DNA of 22,337 nt from a virus, in IMG/VR virus record IMGVR_UViG_3300032006_000099, positions 1 through 22,337 of that record; one strand, given 5' to 3'. Both the position numbers and the translations under genes were made by a program. Shown piece by piece: positions 6,526-12,690 of the stretch. Every line of letters starts with the position of its first letter. Within the stretch, counting starts at the first letter, position 1. Under the pieces are notes generated by a model. It searched no databases. It saw nothing but the letters and a program-made list of their open reading frames with translations, and was not told where the DNA came from.

Positions 6526-7139
6526 TAGGGCATATTCAGCTATCTCAAGCTGTGAAGTTAATCAGACAGAGACCAGTAAGCTACAAGCAACTGCGATATC
6601 TGGGATTGTGCTGTCACGTGTAGTAACCCTACATAAGTAGACGAAGCAACCAGGCGATTATATGCCCTATAAAGAATTAAATATGGTAGGTTTTAAAACT
6701 GTTGAGCCTGATCAGCAACACATAGTTTTATAAATTCCATCCTATGAGTTATCTATAGCCCCATAAGGCGTAGAGCATAGGGTTAGTATCCAGGCTCACG
6801 AAGATAACGGCCTGGCTATTATTGCTAAATATTGTGATAATACGGGTTTAAAGACACTATACTAACACGGTTGCGAATAAGACAACGCAGTCTTATGGCG
6901 GGTATTATGGTAAAGCGGGACAAGTTCTCCCGATATGATAGCCAAGCATTAACGCAGGAAGCGTGAGAAATAGTAATATTTCATCGTTTCGCCAATCAAT
7001 GTAGAGTAATGTCTATGAGATTGCCTAGTAATAGGGAGATGTGATACTCGTGATCCGAAAGGACACCAAACCAAAGAACCGCAATTTACAGGGTAATAGT
7101 TTAAAACTACTAAGCGTTAATCCTGTGGAATACCTACCA
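6526..7139 (+). ncRNA. Candidate large structured phage RNA
   Basis: About 730 bases (6521-7248) hold no gene with a good start and ribosome-binding site, yet are dense in hairpins on the transcribed strand. Clear pairings: 6526-6535 with 6660-6669 (10 bp, perfect, enclosing a domain with CAGCT/AGCTG at 6537-6552); 6695-6701 with 6724-6730; 6790-6795 with 6810-6815 (CCAGGC/GCCTGG); 6817-6822 with 6837-6842; 6877-6883 with 6890-6896 (7 bp); 6916-6920 with 6928-6932; 6967-6972 with 6977-6982 (GTAA loop); 7004-7008 with 7045-7049, enclosing CCTA-GTAA-TAGG (7024-7035); a bulged six-pair stem capped by GAAA near 7050-7066; 7085-7092 with 7122-7129, enclosing TAGTT/AACTA. Three GNRA tetraloops are characteristic of large folded RNAs. 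Size and phage setting resemble GOLLD or ROOL RNAs, but I cannot confirm membership. Exact ends are unknown. Confidence 0.6.
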
Positions 7140-7167
7140 AAGTTTTCAATTTAGGTGTAGGATAGTG

Positions 7168-7173
7168 TATAAT
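7168..7173 (+). promoter_or_regulatory. Possible -10 element for the early operon
   Basis: A perfect TATAAT about 75 bases upstream of the first gene of the rightward operon. The region 17 bases upstream (TTCAAT, 7145-7150) matches the -35 consensus only partly. AATACCTAC occurs twice nearby (7129-7137 and 7171-7179). Confidence 0.35.
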
Positions 7174-7248
7174 ACCTACGTAAATTAATTGGTCTGACAC
7201 TACAATTATGCCTAATATTTTTCTATAACCCTGAAAAGGAGGCAGCTT

Positions 7249-7578
7249 ATGAATAAGCTAAAGGAAAGAGTACGCTGGATGCTCAAAAATTATCCAGAAA
7301 CAAAGAAGTCTGACGACAGGTTAATGCTTTATATTTGGAGAGACGATTACTCCAAGCTCATGCAAGGAAAGCCCAGAATGGGAGATGTAACAAGTTTCTT
7401 CGCAGTATTAGGTAGCAGTATGTTAACTAATTGGGAAAGCGTGACAAGAGTCAGAAGAGAACTTCAACGGAAATATCCTGAATTAAGAGATGAAGAAACA
7501 TATAAAAAGAGGCATAAAGCTGCTTCTGATTATAGAGATAGGTATAGTTCAAGATATAATTTTGAAGGGAGGCACTAA
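7249..7578 (+). CDS. Conserved-type phage protein, 109 aa, first gene of early operon
   Basis: A basic helical protein (MNKLKERVRWMLKNYPETK...). The segments NYPETKKSDDRLMLYIW and TRVRRELQRKYPELRDEETYKKR resemble a small family seen in many tailed phages upstream of replication genes, with a 'P-x-T-x-x-S-D' and an 'R-R-x-L-Q-x-x-x-P-E-L-R' signature; its function is not known to me. A strong AAAGGAGG lies six bases before ATG. It ends in a TAATG overlap with the next gene. Arg/Lys content and position are compatible with nucleic-acid binding, but this is inference. Confidence 0.7.
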   Translation: MNKLKERVRWMLKNYPETKKSDDRLMLYIWRDDYSKLMQGKPRMGDVTSFFAVLGSSMLTNWESVTRVRRELQRKYPELRDEETYKKRHKAASDYRDRYSSRYNFEGRH

Positions 7579-8093
7579 TGGACGGAATGTGGCAAGATAT
7601 CATCATTATGATGACTATAGGAGTATTTGGTTTATGGATCATGACAAAACATTATGATAATGCTTGGAAAATAGAGGAGCTTGAAATAAAGGTCAAAAAG
7701 AATGGAAAGATTGTTAGTCAAGATGAGGAAGCAATAATTAAGGATTTTAGACAAATGCAGACTGATATTATCAAGTTACAACAAGATTGTATAAATATTG
7801 ACGCTAAATACCGCATTAAAGATGAATGGACAGTTAATAAAATACAACAACTAACAGATATACAGGAAAAATTGGTAGCATTTATGGATTCTTGTGAAAT
7901 ACCAAACGACGGTGACGTTGTGGAAGTTCAAGCTATACTAGATAAAATGGCAGAAAAAGGTTTACGAGGACAAATAAGCGTCCAAGATGCTGTGGATACA
8001 TTAGTTAAATCTTATGAAGAAGGAGCTGGAATAGCTACTAGTGGTTCATTAACAATGTCTCAAGCAGCAGATATGGAGTCAGACGATGTTTGA
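7578..8093 (+). CDS. Membrane-anchored coiled-coil protein, 171 aa
   Basis: One N-terminal transmembrane segment (about residues 5-22, WQDIIIMMTIGVFGLWIM), then a long coiled coil (about 28-110) with regular Ile/Leu/Lys/Glu spacing, then an acidic, Ser/Ala-rich tail. No enzymatic motif. GGGAGG precedes the ATG and the start overlaps the previous stop (TAATG). The layout would place a helical rod in the cytoplasm tethered to the membrane. No family recognised. Confidence 0.65.
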   Translation: MDGMWQDIIIMMTIGVFGLWIMTKHYDNAWKIEELEIKVKKNGKIVSQDEEAIIKDFRQMQTDIIKLQQDCINIDAKYRIKDEWTVNKIQQLTDIQEKLVAFMDSCEIPNDGDVVEVQAILDKMAEKGLRGQISVQDAVDTLVKSYEEGAGIATSGSLTMSQAADMESDDV

Positions 8094-8349
8094 CCCTGAT
8101 TGTTGTGAAGAATGTGATTATTGGGAAGCACAGGTCGATATGCACATCGATAATCAGATTAAAGAAACCAAATTAATGAATATTGCGAAGAAGAACTCTG
8201 AAACAAAACTAATAATACCTAATAACATAAAAGCTTCTAGTGGAAACAATAAAGCTAGAAGGGAAGATGTGGAATTAAAAGATGAAGTTTATAGAGTTGG
8301 CAATGTAAAAGTGATTGCAAGGTTGGCACCGACTTCTTCGCAAAAATAA
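8086..8349 (+). CDS. Hypothetical 87-aa protein
   Basis: Begins MFDPDCCEECDYWEAQ with three cysteines (CCxxC) in the first 11 residues, possibly half of a metal site, then a basic low-complexity middle and a short beta-like C-terminus (YRVGNVKVIARLAP). It overlaps the upstream gene by 8 bases with GGAG seven bases before ATG. Family unknown. Followed by a structured non-coding segment. Confidence 0.6.
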   Translation: MFDPDCCEECDYWEAQVDMHIDNQIKETKLMNIAKKNSETKLIIPNNIKASSGNNKARREDVELKDEVYRVGNVKVIARLAPTSSQK

Positions 8350-8351
8350 TA

Positions 8352-8440
8352 AGACATAGGATATAGTCCCTGATAAGCGGATTATGTATGCGGAGTATAT
8401 ATGACAGAGTTTTAGAAACTCTCACACTATATCCTTGTCT
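8352..8440 (+). ncRNA. Structured RNA element, 15-bp closing stem
   Basis: AGACA (8352-8356), a bulged T, and AGGATATAGT (8358-8367) pair perfectly with ACTATATCCT (8426-8435) and TGTCT (8436-8440). Inside are a GAGTTT-TAG-AAACTC hairpin (8407-8421) and a 13-base imperfect tandem repeat (GCGGATTATGTAT / GCGGAGTATATAT, 8377-8402). The stem ends five bases before the AAGGAGG of the next gene, so this is either a cis-acting leader or a small RNA processed from the polycistronic message. It is not a tRNA: the arms do not fit and no T-loop consensus is present. Confidence 0.6.
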
Positions 8441-8455
8441 CCTTAAGGAGGAATT

Positions 8456-8689
8456 ATGCATTTAGACGATAGTGTAATGCAGTGCAAAACAGTTTGCACA
8501 ATTGTAGAAGTTCTTAAAGAGGCTAGAACAGTAACAAAAAATAACACAAGACAGGCAAAAGACGTTAACGAGAAGATAGAGTTTATTGTTTCAAAGCACA
8601 CAAAAGCTATGAATGCTGTTAAAGCAGGTAAAAGACCTGATGTTAAACGGCCTTCGCAGTCTTTAGGAATTTACAGAGTAAATCTGTGA
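8456..8689 (+). CDS. Hypothetical 77-aa protein
   Basis: A helical, Lys-rich protein starting MHLDDSVMQCKTVCTIVEVL and ending SLGIYRVNL. Two cysteines (C10, C14) near the N-terminus, no recognised motif. AAGGAGG lies just upstream, directly after the structured RNA element, so that element may control its translation. The stop overlaps the next start (GTGA). Confidence 0.6.
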   Translation: MHLDDSVMQCKTVCTIVEVLKEARTVTKNNTRQAKDVNEKIEFIVSKHTKAMNAVKAGKRPDVKRPSQSLGIYRVNL

Positions 8690-8964
8690 GTATGTCAATA
8701 AATATAAATCTGGTAATGGATAGGTATCGTTGTGTAATTAATAATAAATATACTGTTGTTGTTACTTTACACAGAAGTAAAGATGCCCAACCATTAAAAG
8801 AGCCTAGAGTTGAATTTTATGAGTTCTTTTTCAATGGAGATAGGCTTAAGGGATTACCACCAGATTTAGATGAAAATAAAGTTAAAGAACGAATAATCAA
8901 ACTAATAACATCAATAGAAACCCCCTTTAATAAGGGAGAAGGAGTAGTAAATGACTCAGTTTGA
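8686..8964 (+). CDS. Hypothetical 92-aa protein
   Basis: A small mixed alpha/beta protein starting at GTG (8686, four-base overlap with the previous stop) or at ATG 8692. Beta-like N-terminal half (NKYTVVVTLHRSKD, EFYEFFFNGDRLKG), helical C-terminal half (ENKVKERIIKLITSI). No recognised family. Overlaps the next gene by 14 bases. Confidence 0.55.
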   Translation: MSMSININLVMDRYRCVINNKYTVVVTLHRSKDAQPLKEPRVEFYEFFFNGDRLKGLPPDLDENKVKERIIKLITSIETPFNKGEGVVNDSV

Positions 8965-9145
8965 ATGGCTAGTATTTGCAATAGGTATTTGTTTTGGAGG
9001 TATCGTAACACATGTTATGTATATTTTTCCAATGAAAAGACTTAGGAGACAATTATACAAGCTAAGAGGTCAAGTATATTATTGGTCAAGACAGATGCCA
9101 ATAACCGCTAAACGTGGACGACCTGCTAAGAAGAAATCTGTTTAA
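8951..9145 (+). CDS. Small membrane protein with basic tail, 64 aa
   Basis: N-terminal transmembrane segment (about residues 6-28, WLVFAIGICFGGIVTHVMYIF), then a strongly basic tail ending AKRGRPAKKKSV. The tail contains an RGRP core like that of AT-hook peptides, which could tether DNA to the membrane, though a short basic tail may simply satisfy the positive-inside rule. GGAG precedes the ATG. It lies just before the ubiquitin-like cassette. Confidence 0.6.
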   Translation: MTQFEWLVFAIGICFGGIVTHVMYIFPMKRLRRQLYKLRGQVYYWSRQMPITAKRGRPAKKKSV

Positions 9146-9172
9146 CCCCTTAAATACCGATCGGAGGATAAA

Positions 9173-9382
9173 ATGGCTAAAGTTACAGTCATATCATACC
9201 ACAACGGTGGTATGCCTAGGGAAATGGAAGGTGGAACACCATCTGAGCTTGCTCAGGAGTTAGACCTTTCACTTCAAGGTGTTCAAATACATGTAGACAG
9301 TGGTGAGGCTAACCCCTCTCAGACACTAGCTGATGGACAATTTGTATCTTTTCAAAAGAGCAAAGTAGCATCAGGTAAGTAG
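9173..9382 (+). CDS. Ubiquitin-like / ThiS-MoaD-like beta-grasp protein
   Basis: A 69-aa small modifier candidate. The order fits a beta-grasp fold: strand-turn-strand (AKVTVISYHNGGMPREME, 2-19), helix (TPSELAQELDL, 22-32), strand (GVQIHVDS), and the hallmark C-terminal segment TLADGQFVSFQKSKVASGK, which matches the L-x-D-G-D-x-V-x-F near the end of ThiS/MoaD proteins. The chain ends Ser-Gly-Lys rather than Gly-Gly; removal of the last Lys would expose a C-terminal Gly for adenylation. GGAGG lies six bases before ATG. It is the first gene of a cassette with E2-like, JAB and E1-like genes downstream, which strongly supports the assignment. A perfect 8-bp hairpin lies within its first codons and a 9-bp stem follows the gene. 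Sequence similarity to ubiquitin itself is not expected at this length. Confidence 0.8.
   Translation: MAKVTVISYHNGGMPREMEGGTPSELAQELDLSLQGVQIHVDSGEANPSQTLADGQFVSFQKSKVASGK
9195..9214 (+). repeat. Hairpin inside the start of the Ubl gene
   Basis: CATACCAC (9195-9202) and GTGGTATG (9207-9214) form a perfect 8-bp stem with an AACG loop, beginning 22 bases after the A of the start codon. It may slow translation or protect the message, or may be coincidental in coding sequence. Confidence 0.4.
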
Positions 9383-9411
9383 ACCCCCGTCTGCATACAA
9401 AAGATGTAAAT

Positions 9412-9456
9412 CTTGCAAGGTAATGTGTCAACTAATACCAATAAGGGCCTTGCAAG
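9412..9456 (+). terminator. Stem-loop between Ubl and E2 genes, possible attenuator
   Basis: CTTGCAAGG (9412-9420) pairs perfectly with CCTTGCAAG (9448-9456) around a 27-base loop, followed by the weakly U-rich TATTCTTTAA. It lies in the 120-base gap after the Ubl gene, the longest gap within the cassette. Partial termination or RNA processing here would give more modifier than conjugating enzymes. The U-tract is too poor for a strong terminator. Confidence 0.45.
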
Positions 9457-9502
9457 TATTCTTTAACTAAACCTAATAAATTAAATAATATAAGGAGTTA
9501 TC

Positions 9503-11251
9503 ATGACTTACAAAATTGATAAAACCTTCCCAGATAAGTTAGGCGATATTATAGATATAAGCGGATTACCTTTTAATCATGAAGCCCCAAGCTTTAAAAA
9601 GAGATTAAAAAGAACATTTGAAAGAATCTTTAAAAAGAATGGAATTAGAAATTCTAAACTAGACAAAGATTATTGGAAGATACTATATGATATGATATCA
9701 AACCCTAATGAGACATTTGGATTAGTAGCTATAGATGGCTATGTAACAGATGTTATGGGAGATGATGATATAGCTTTGATATTTAATATGGGTATACCAA
9801 GACTCAGAGGAAGAAAAATATATACATTAGATAGAATATATGCTAGAATATCATGTAATAATCCAGATATTAAATTTTATAATTCTGGAATAGAAAATGA
9901 TGAAGTATATTTTGATTTTAAATATAAAGTTCCTGCTTGGCATCCACATATTACAAATGCTATGCCTTGCTTAGGCTCTTATGGAACAGAGCTAGGTAAA
10001 TGGAGATTAGAAGCTAATCCAATAATGTATTTAAGGACAATTCATATGTTTTTAAATACCTGGAATCGTAGATCACCATATTGGGATATAAATCATAATA
10101 CAATAGACTATAGCAGCGATAATAAGAAATATAAAGCATCTAAGCTTTTTAATGGTCTTCATTTACAGGGACAGGAAGCTAGTCATTATAATCGACAATT
10201 TATTGTAGATAATATTGATAAGATAGATAGTGGTTCTGTTGTAAATGATTCAAGTATATTAGCTCATATTCTCGGAAAATTGAAATATGTTAAAGATAGT
10301 CTCGGAGACACTATTAGAGAAAAGGTTGATAAAGACCAACTCAATGATATTCAACATATTCACCAATATTTACGAGATAGAAGAGAAAATAGACGATTAA
10401 GTAGAAATGGATTATTTTCAATAATGAAAGAAAGAGATACTAATATCTATGTACCATCTTTCTTTAAAGATAAGACATCTATATCTTCAATTGAAATAAA
10501 AAATGATAGTTTAATTAAAGATGAGGATTATTCTTTAGCATTATCAATATTACAAGCTCTAGAAGAAATAATGGAAGATATATACAAATACATAACACGT
10601 GGTAGTATGTATGAACTTGTATTTGAAGAGTCAGATTATGCAATAAGATTATATTGTCAATATTATGCTCCACTTCTTACTAAATTAAATAAGCATTGTG
10701 ATGAAATGACTAATTCAGAAAAATTCAATCAAAGAGTTACTCATGATTCGGGAGAAATTTCACAATTTGATCCAAAACTATATAAAGTAAAAAGAAAAAT
10801 GCTTACTTTAAGTAGAAATAGATGGAGAAGAATTATGAGAATGATGAAATCTTATTACGATAAAATGTTTTCAAAGGAATTTGTAAATGAAGCAATTGGA
10901 AATAGAATTTCTGAAGCTTTTAAATATACTATCAGTGAACCAACAAATAGGTGGGACGGAGTAGAGTATAGATATTTAATTGATAAAGGAAGATTCTGGT
11001 CTAGAATGTACATTGATAATGTAGATGATAATAAATTTCGAAAACTAGAAAAAATTCTTTCACCTAAATCACCTGAATCATTGAGTGATTTAATAACCTT
11101 GTATGAATCTATTAAGAAAAACCTCATTGAGCAAGAGTCTCAATATTTAATAGGTCAATACAATAACGTCATAAGGAGTCTAAAAGATTATGGCAACCAA
11201 ACTAATAATACCAAAGAAGATACACAACAAGTACACTTATCTTTTAAATAG
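9503..11251 (+). CDS. E2-like (UBC fold) conjugating enzyme with long C-terminal extension
   Basis: A 582-aa protein. Residues about 71-200 look like an E2 core: strands (FGLVAIDGYVTD, EVYFDFKYKVP), then WHPHI (146-150) in the place of the E2 'HPN' motif, then PCLG with Cys156, nine residues after His147, close to the spacing in eukaryotic E2s, and a following helix (MYLRTIHMFLNTWN) ending in SPYWD. Cys156 would carry the Ubl thioester; His149 replaces the usual Asn. An N-terminal ~70-residue basic helical region precedes it. The remaining ~380 residues are helical, charged and unlike anything I recognise; they may bring target specificity or E3-like function. Classical E2s are ~150 residues, so this is very large. 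AGGAG precedes the ATG; the end overlaps the JAB gene by 62 bases. The assignment rests on motif and gene context; the fold needs structural prediction. Confidence 0.7.
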   Translation: MTYKIDKTFPDKLGDIIDISGLPFNHEAPSFKKRLKRTFERIFKKNGIRNSKLDKDYWKILYDMISNPNETFGLVAIDGYVTDVMGDDDIALIFNMGIPRLRGRKIYTLDRIYARISCNNPDIKFYNSGIENDEVYFDFKYKVPAWHPHITNAMPCLGSYGTELGKWRLEANPIMYLRTIHMFLNTWNRRSPYWDINHNTIDYSSDNKKYKASKLFNGLHLQGQEASHYNRQFIVDNIDKIDSGSVVNDSSILAHILGKLKYVKDSLGDTIREKVDKDQLNDIQHIHQYLRDRRENRRLSRNGLFSIMKERDTNIYVPSFFKDKTSISSIEIKNDSLIKDEDYSLALSILQALEEIMEDIYKYITRGSMYELVFEESDYAIRLYCQYYAPLLTKLNKHCDEMTNSEKFNQRVTHDSGEISQFDPKLYKVKRKMLTLSRNRWRRIMRMMKSYYDKMFSKEFVNEAIGNRISEAFKYTISEPTNRWDGVEYRYLIDKGRFWSRMYIDNVDDNKFRKLEKILSPKSPESLSDLITLYESIKKNLIEQESQYLIGQYNNVIRSLKDYGNQTNNTKEDTQQVHLSFK

Positions 11252-12023
11252 ATTTAAGGACTTAGAGTGGTCTGGCCCTGCATGGTATAAGGTCAAAACA
11301 GATGAAGATGGTTTTCCTACAGAATGGAGAATCATTCATTTCCATCCATTAGATTTAGGCAGTCATGCTGCTACTGAATGGGAAGCTAAAGACTTAGCTA
11401 AAATTCTGAAGAAGACCTATGCTAATATGCCAAGCTTGAAGAAAGCTTATATGGGTTTAATCCATAGTCATAATACTATGGGAGCGTTCCTATCTGGAAC
11501 AGACACAAGCACAATCCAAGAGATGGCACCTGACGAAGGATTCTACGGCAGCTTGGTGGTCGCCAGTGCTGGCAAAGCCTTGCATGCCTTTGGATTTGGT
11601 TATAAAGATCAGTATAAATGCGCTCATTCAATAGAGGTAAAAGAAGAGAACATAGAAATTAATGTTCCTGGAATTAAACCAGAAGATGAATGGGTAACTA
11701 TAGCTGATAAGATTGAAAAGAATAAACCAACTCCTAAGAAGAATAGTCAGGTTACATTATGGAATGGTAGTAGGACACGGCATATCCCAAATGTTAATAG
11801 CATAACTGAAACGGATAAAAAGAGTGCTATACTAGATAAGCTAACCAAGGAAAAGAGAGCTCAGGCAGAAGCTATAATGATGAAAAACGATACTGCAGAA
11901 ATGAGTGATATAGCAGCTGAAGATGCTTTACAAAAACTTGGAATTAGTTTAATGGATGTATTAACTCTTATGGATGATGGATATAATTACGGATATGGAT
12001 ATGGAGGATATTATGGCTACTAA
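11190..12023 (+). CDS. JAB/JAMM metalloprotease (deconjugase or Ubl processor)
   Basis: A 277-aa protein with a complete JAMM zinc site: Glu26 (EWSG), H92-S93-H94, then exactly seven residues, Ser102, two residues, and Asp105 (IHSHNTMGAFLSGTD). This class cleaves isopeptide or peptide bonds after a Ubl C-terminal Gly; here it could trim the Ser-Gly-Lys end of the Ubl and remove it from targets. The catalytic domain covers about residues 1-150; the rest is a Lys-rich linker, a helical segment and an odd Tyr/Gly tail (YNYGYGYGGYYGY). The tail codons GGA-GGA double as the Shine-Dalgarno of the E1 gene. It starts inside the end of the E2 gene, with GGAG about 11 bases before ATG. The motif match is strong. 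Confidence 0.88.
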   Translation: MATKLIIPKKIHNKYTYLLNRFKDLEWSGPAWYKVKTDEDGFPTEWRIIHFHPLDLGSHAATEWEAKDLAKILKKTYANMPSLKKAYMGLIHSHNTMGAFLSGTDTSTIQEMAPDEGFYGSLVVASAGKALHAFGFGYKDQYKCAHSIEVKEENIEINVPGIKPEDEWVTIADKIEKNKPTPKKNSQVTLWNGSRTRHIPNVNSITETDKKSAILDKLTKEKRAQAEAIMMKNDTAEMSDIAAEDALQKLGISLMDVLTLMDDGYNYGYGYGGYYGY

Positions 12024-12678
12024 TAGATTCTTAAGAAATAAGGATTTGATTCCTCAGAGTAAACTAGACCATATCGGTCTGGTTGGATTAGGAGGTATCG
12101 GCTCACAGCTGGTACCTCTATTGTCCATTATGGGATGGAAAAAGATGACAGGATGGGATCATGATGTATTGGAAGAGCATAATTTAAGTACTACTATGTT
12201 CCCTCAAGGAGCATTAGGCAAATCAAAAGCTGAAGTAGCTGAAAATATTGCTAATCTATATTCTGTTAAGCCTGGAAATAATAAATTCTTTAAAGAATAT
12301 TATGATGAGGCTAGTCCTACATTACCAAAAATGATCACTTGTCTTGATAATATGGAAGGTAGACTTGTAGCATATAATAAATGGTTAGAACAAGGCAATA
12401 GGGAATTCTTTATTGATTTAAGGATGGGAGCTATGGCTATGGAAATCATTACCGCAACTAAGGATAATGATAACTATTTAGATACTTGGCTACCTTCTCA
12501 TGAGATAAGTGAAGAACCGTGTACAATGAAACATACAATATTTACAGCTTCTATAGTTGGAGGCTTTGGCGTAGACCAAGTCTTTAATGTAGTTGCAAAA
12601 AGACCGTATTATTCGTATATTTGGATTGGCTTAATGCCACTCGAAATGCGAACTGAAAATCTCATTATAACACACTAA
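12013..12678 (+). CDS. E1-like / ThiF-family activating enzyme
   Basis: A 221-aa Rossmann protein that would adenylate the Ubl C-terminus. Motifs: GLGGIGS nucleotide loop (25-31), WDHD acidic strand end (Asp49, Asp51), HNLSTTMF (56-63) in the place of the 'NLNRQ-x-x' segment, LGKSKAEV (69-76) with the conserved Lys, CLDNMEGR (110-117) with the conserved Asp, and EEPCTMKHTIFTASIVGG, whose Cys170 aligns with the catalytic Cys of ThiF. No CxxC zinc pairs are present. The usual Arg of NLNRQ is missing. I chose ATG 12013 over 11974 because GGAGG lies five bases before it; it then overlaps the JAB stop by 11 bases. It is shorter than bacterial ThiF/MoeB (about 245-250 residues). Function in a Ubl-E2 cascade is inferred from the cassette. 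Confidence 0.85.
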   Translation: MATNRFLRNKDLIPQSKLDHIGLVGLGGIGSQLVPLLSIMGWKKMTGWDHDVLEEHNLSTTMFPQGALGKSKAEVAENIANLYSVKPGNNKFFKEYYDEASPTLPKMITCLDNMEGRLVAYNKWLEQGNREFFIDLRMGAMAMEIITATKDNDNYLDTWLPSHEISEEPCTMKHTIFTASIVGGFGVDQVFNVVAKRPYYSYIWIGLMPLEMRTENLIITH

Positions 12679-12690
12679 ATAAGGATAGTT

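Noticed and set aside
6521-6640. A 39-codon frame starting with ATG right after the 61-aa gene
   Set aside because: No Shine-Dalgarno, and the frame runs through the closing stem and hairpins of the structured RNA candidate; composition looks random.
6521-7200. tmRNA or group I intron
   Set aside because: No T-arm-like GGTTCRA, no tag reading frame with tRNA-like ends, and no recognisable P7/S element; the flanking genes are not two halves of one gene.
8358-8436. tRNA-like fold (GGATATA/TATATCC acceptor-like pairing)
   Set aside because: No D-arm or anticodon arm of proper size, the T-loop consensus is missing and four extra bases separate the last arm from the acceptor-like strand.
9110-9145. 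AT-hook (RGRP) in the 64-aa membrane protein
   Set aside because: A single short core in a basic membrane-protein tail is easily explained by the positive-inside rule; kept only as a remark.
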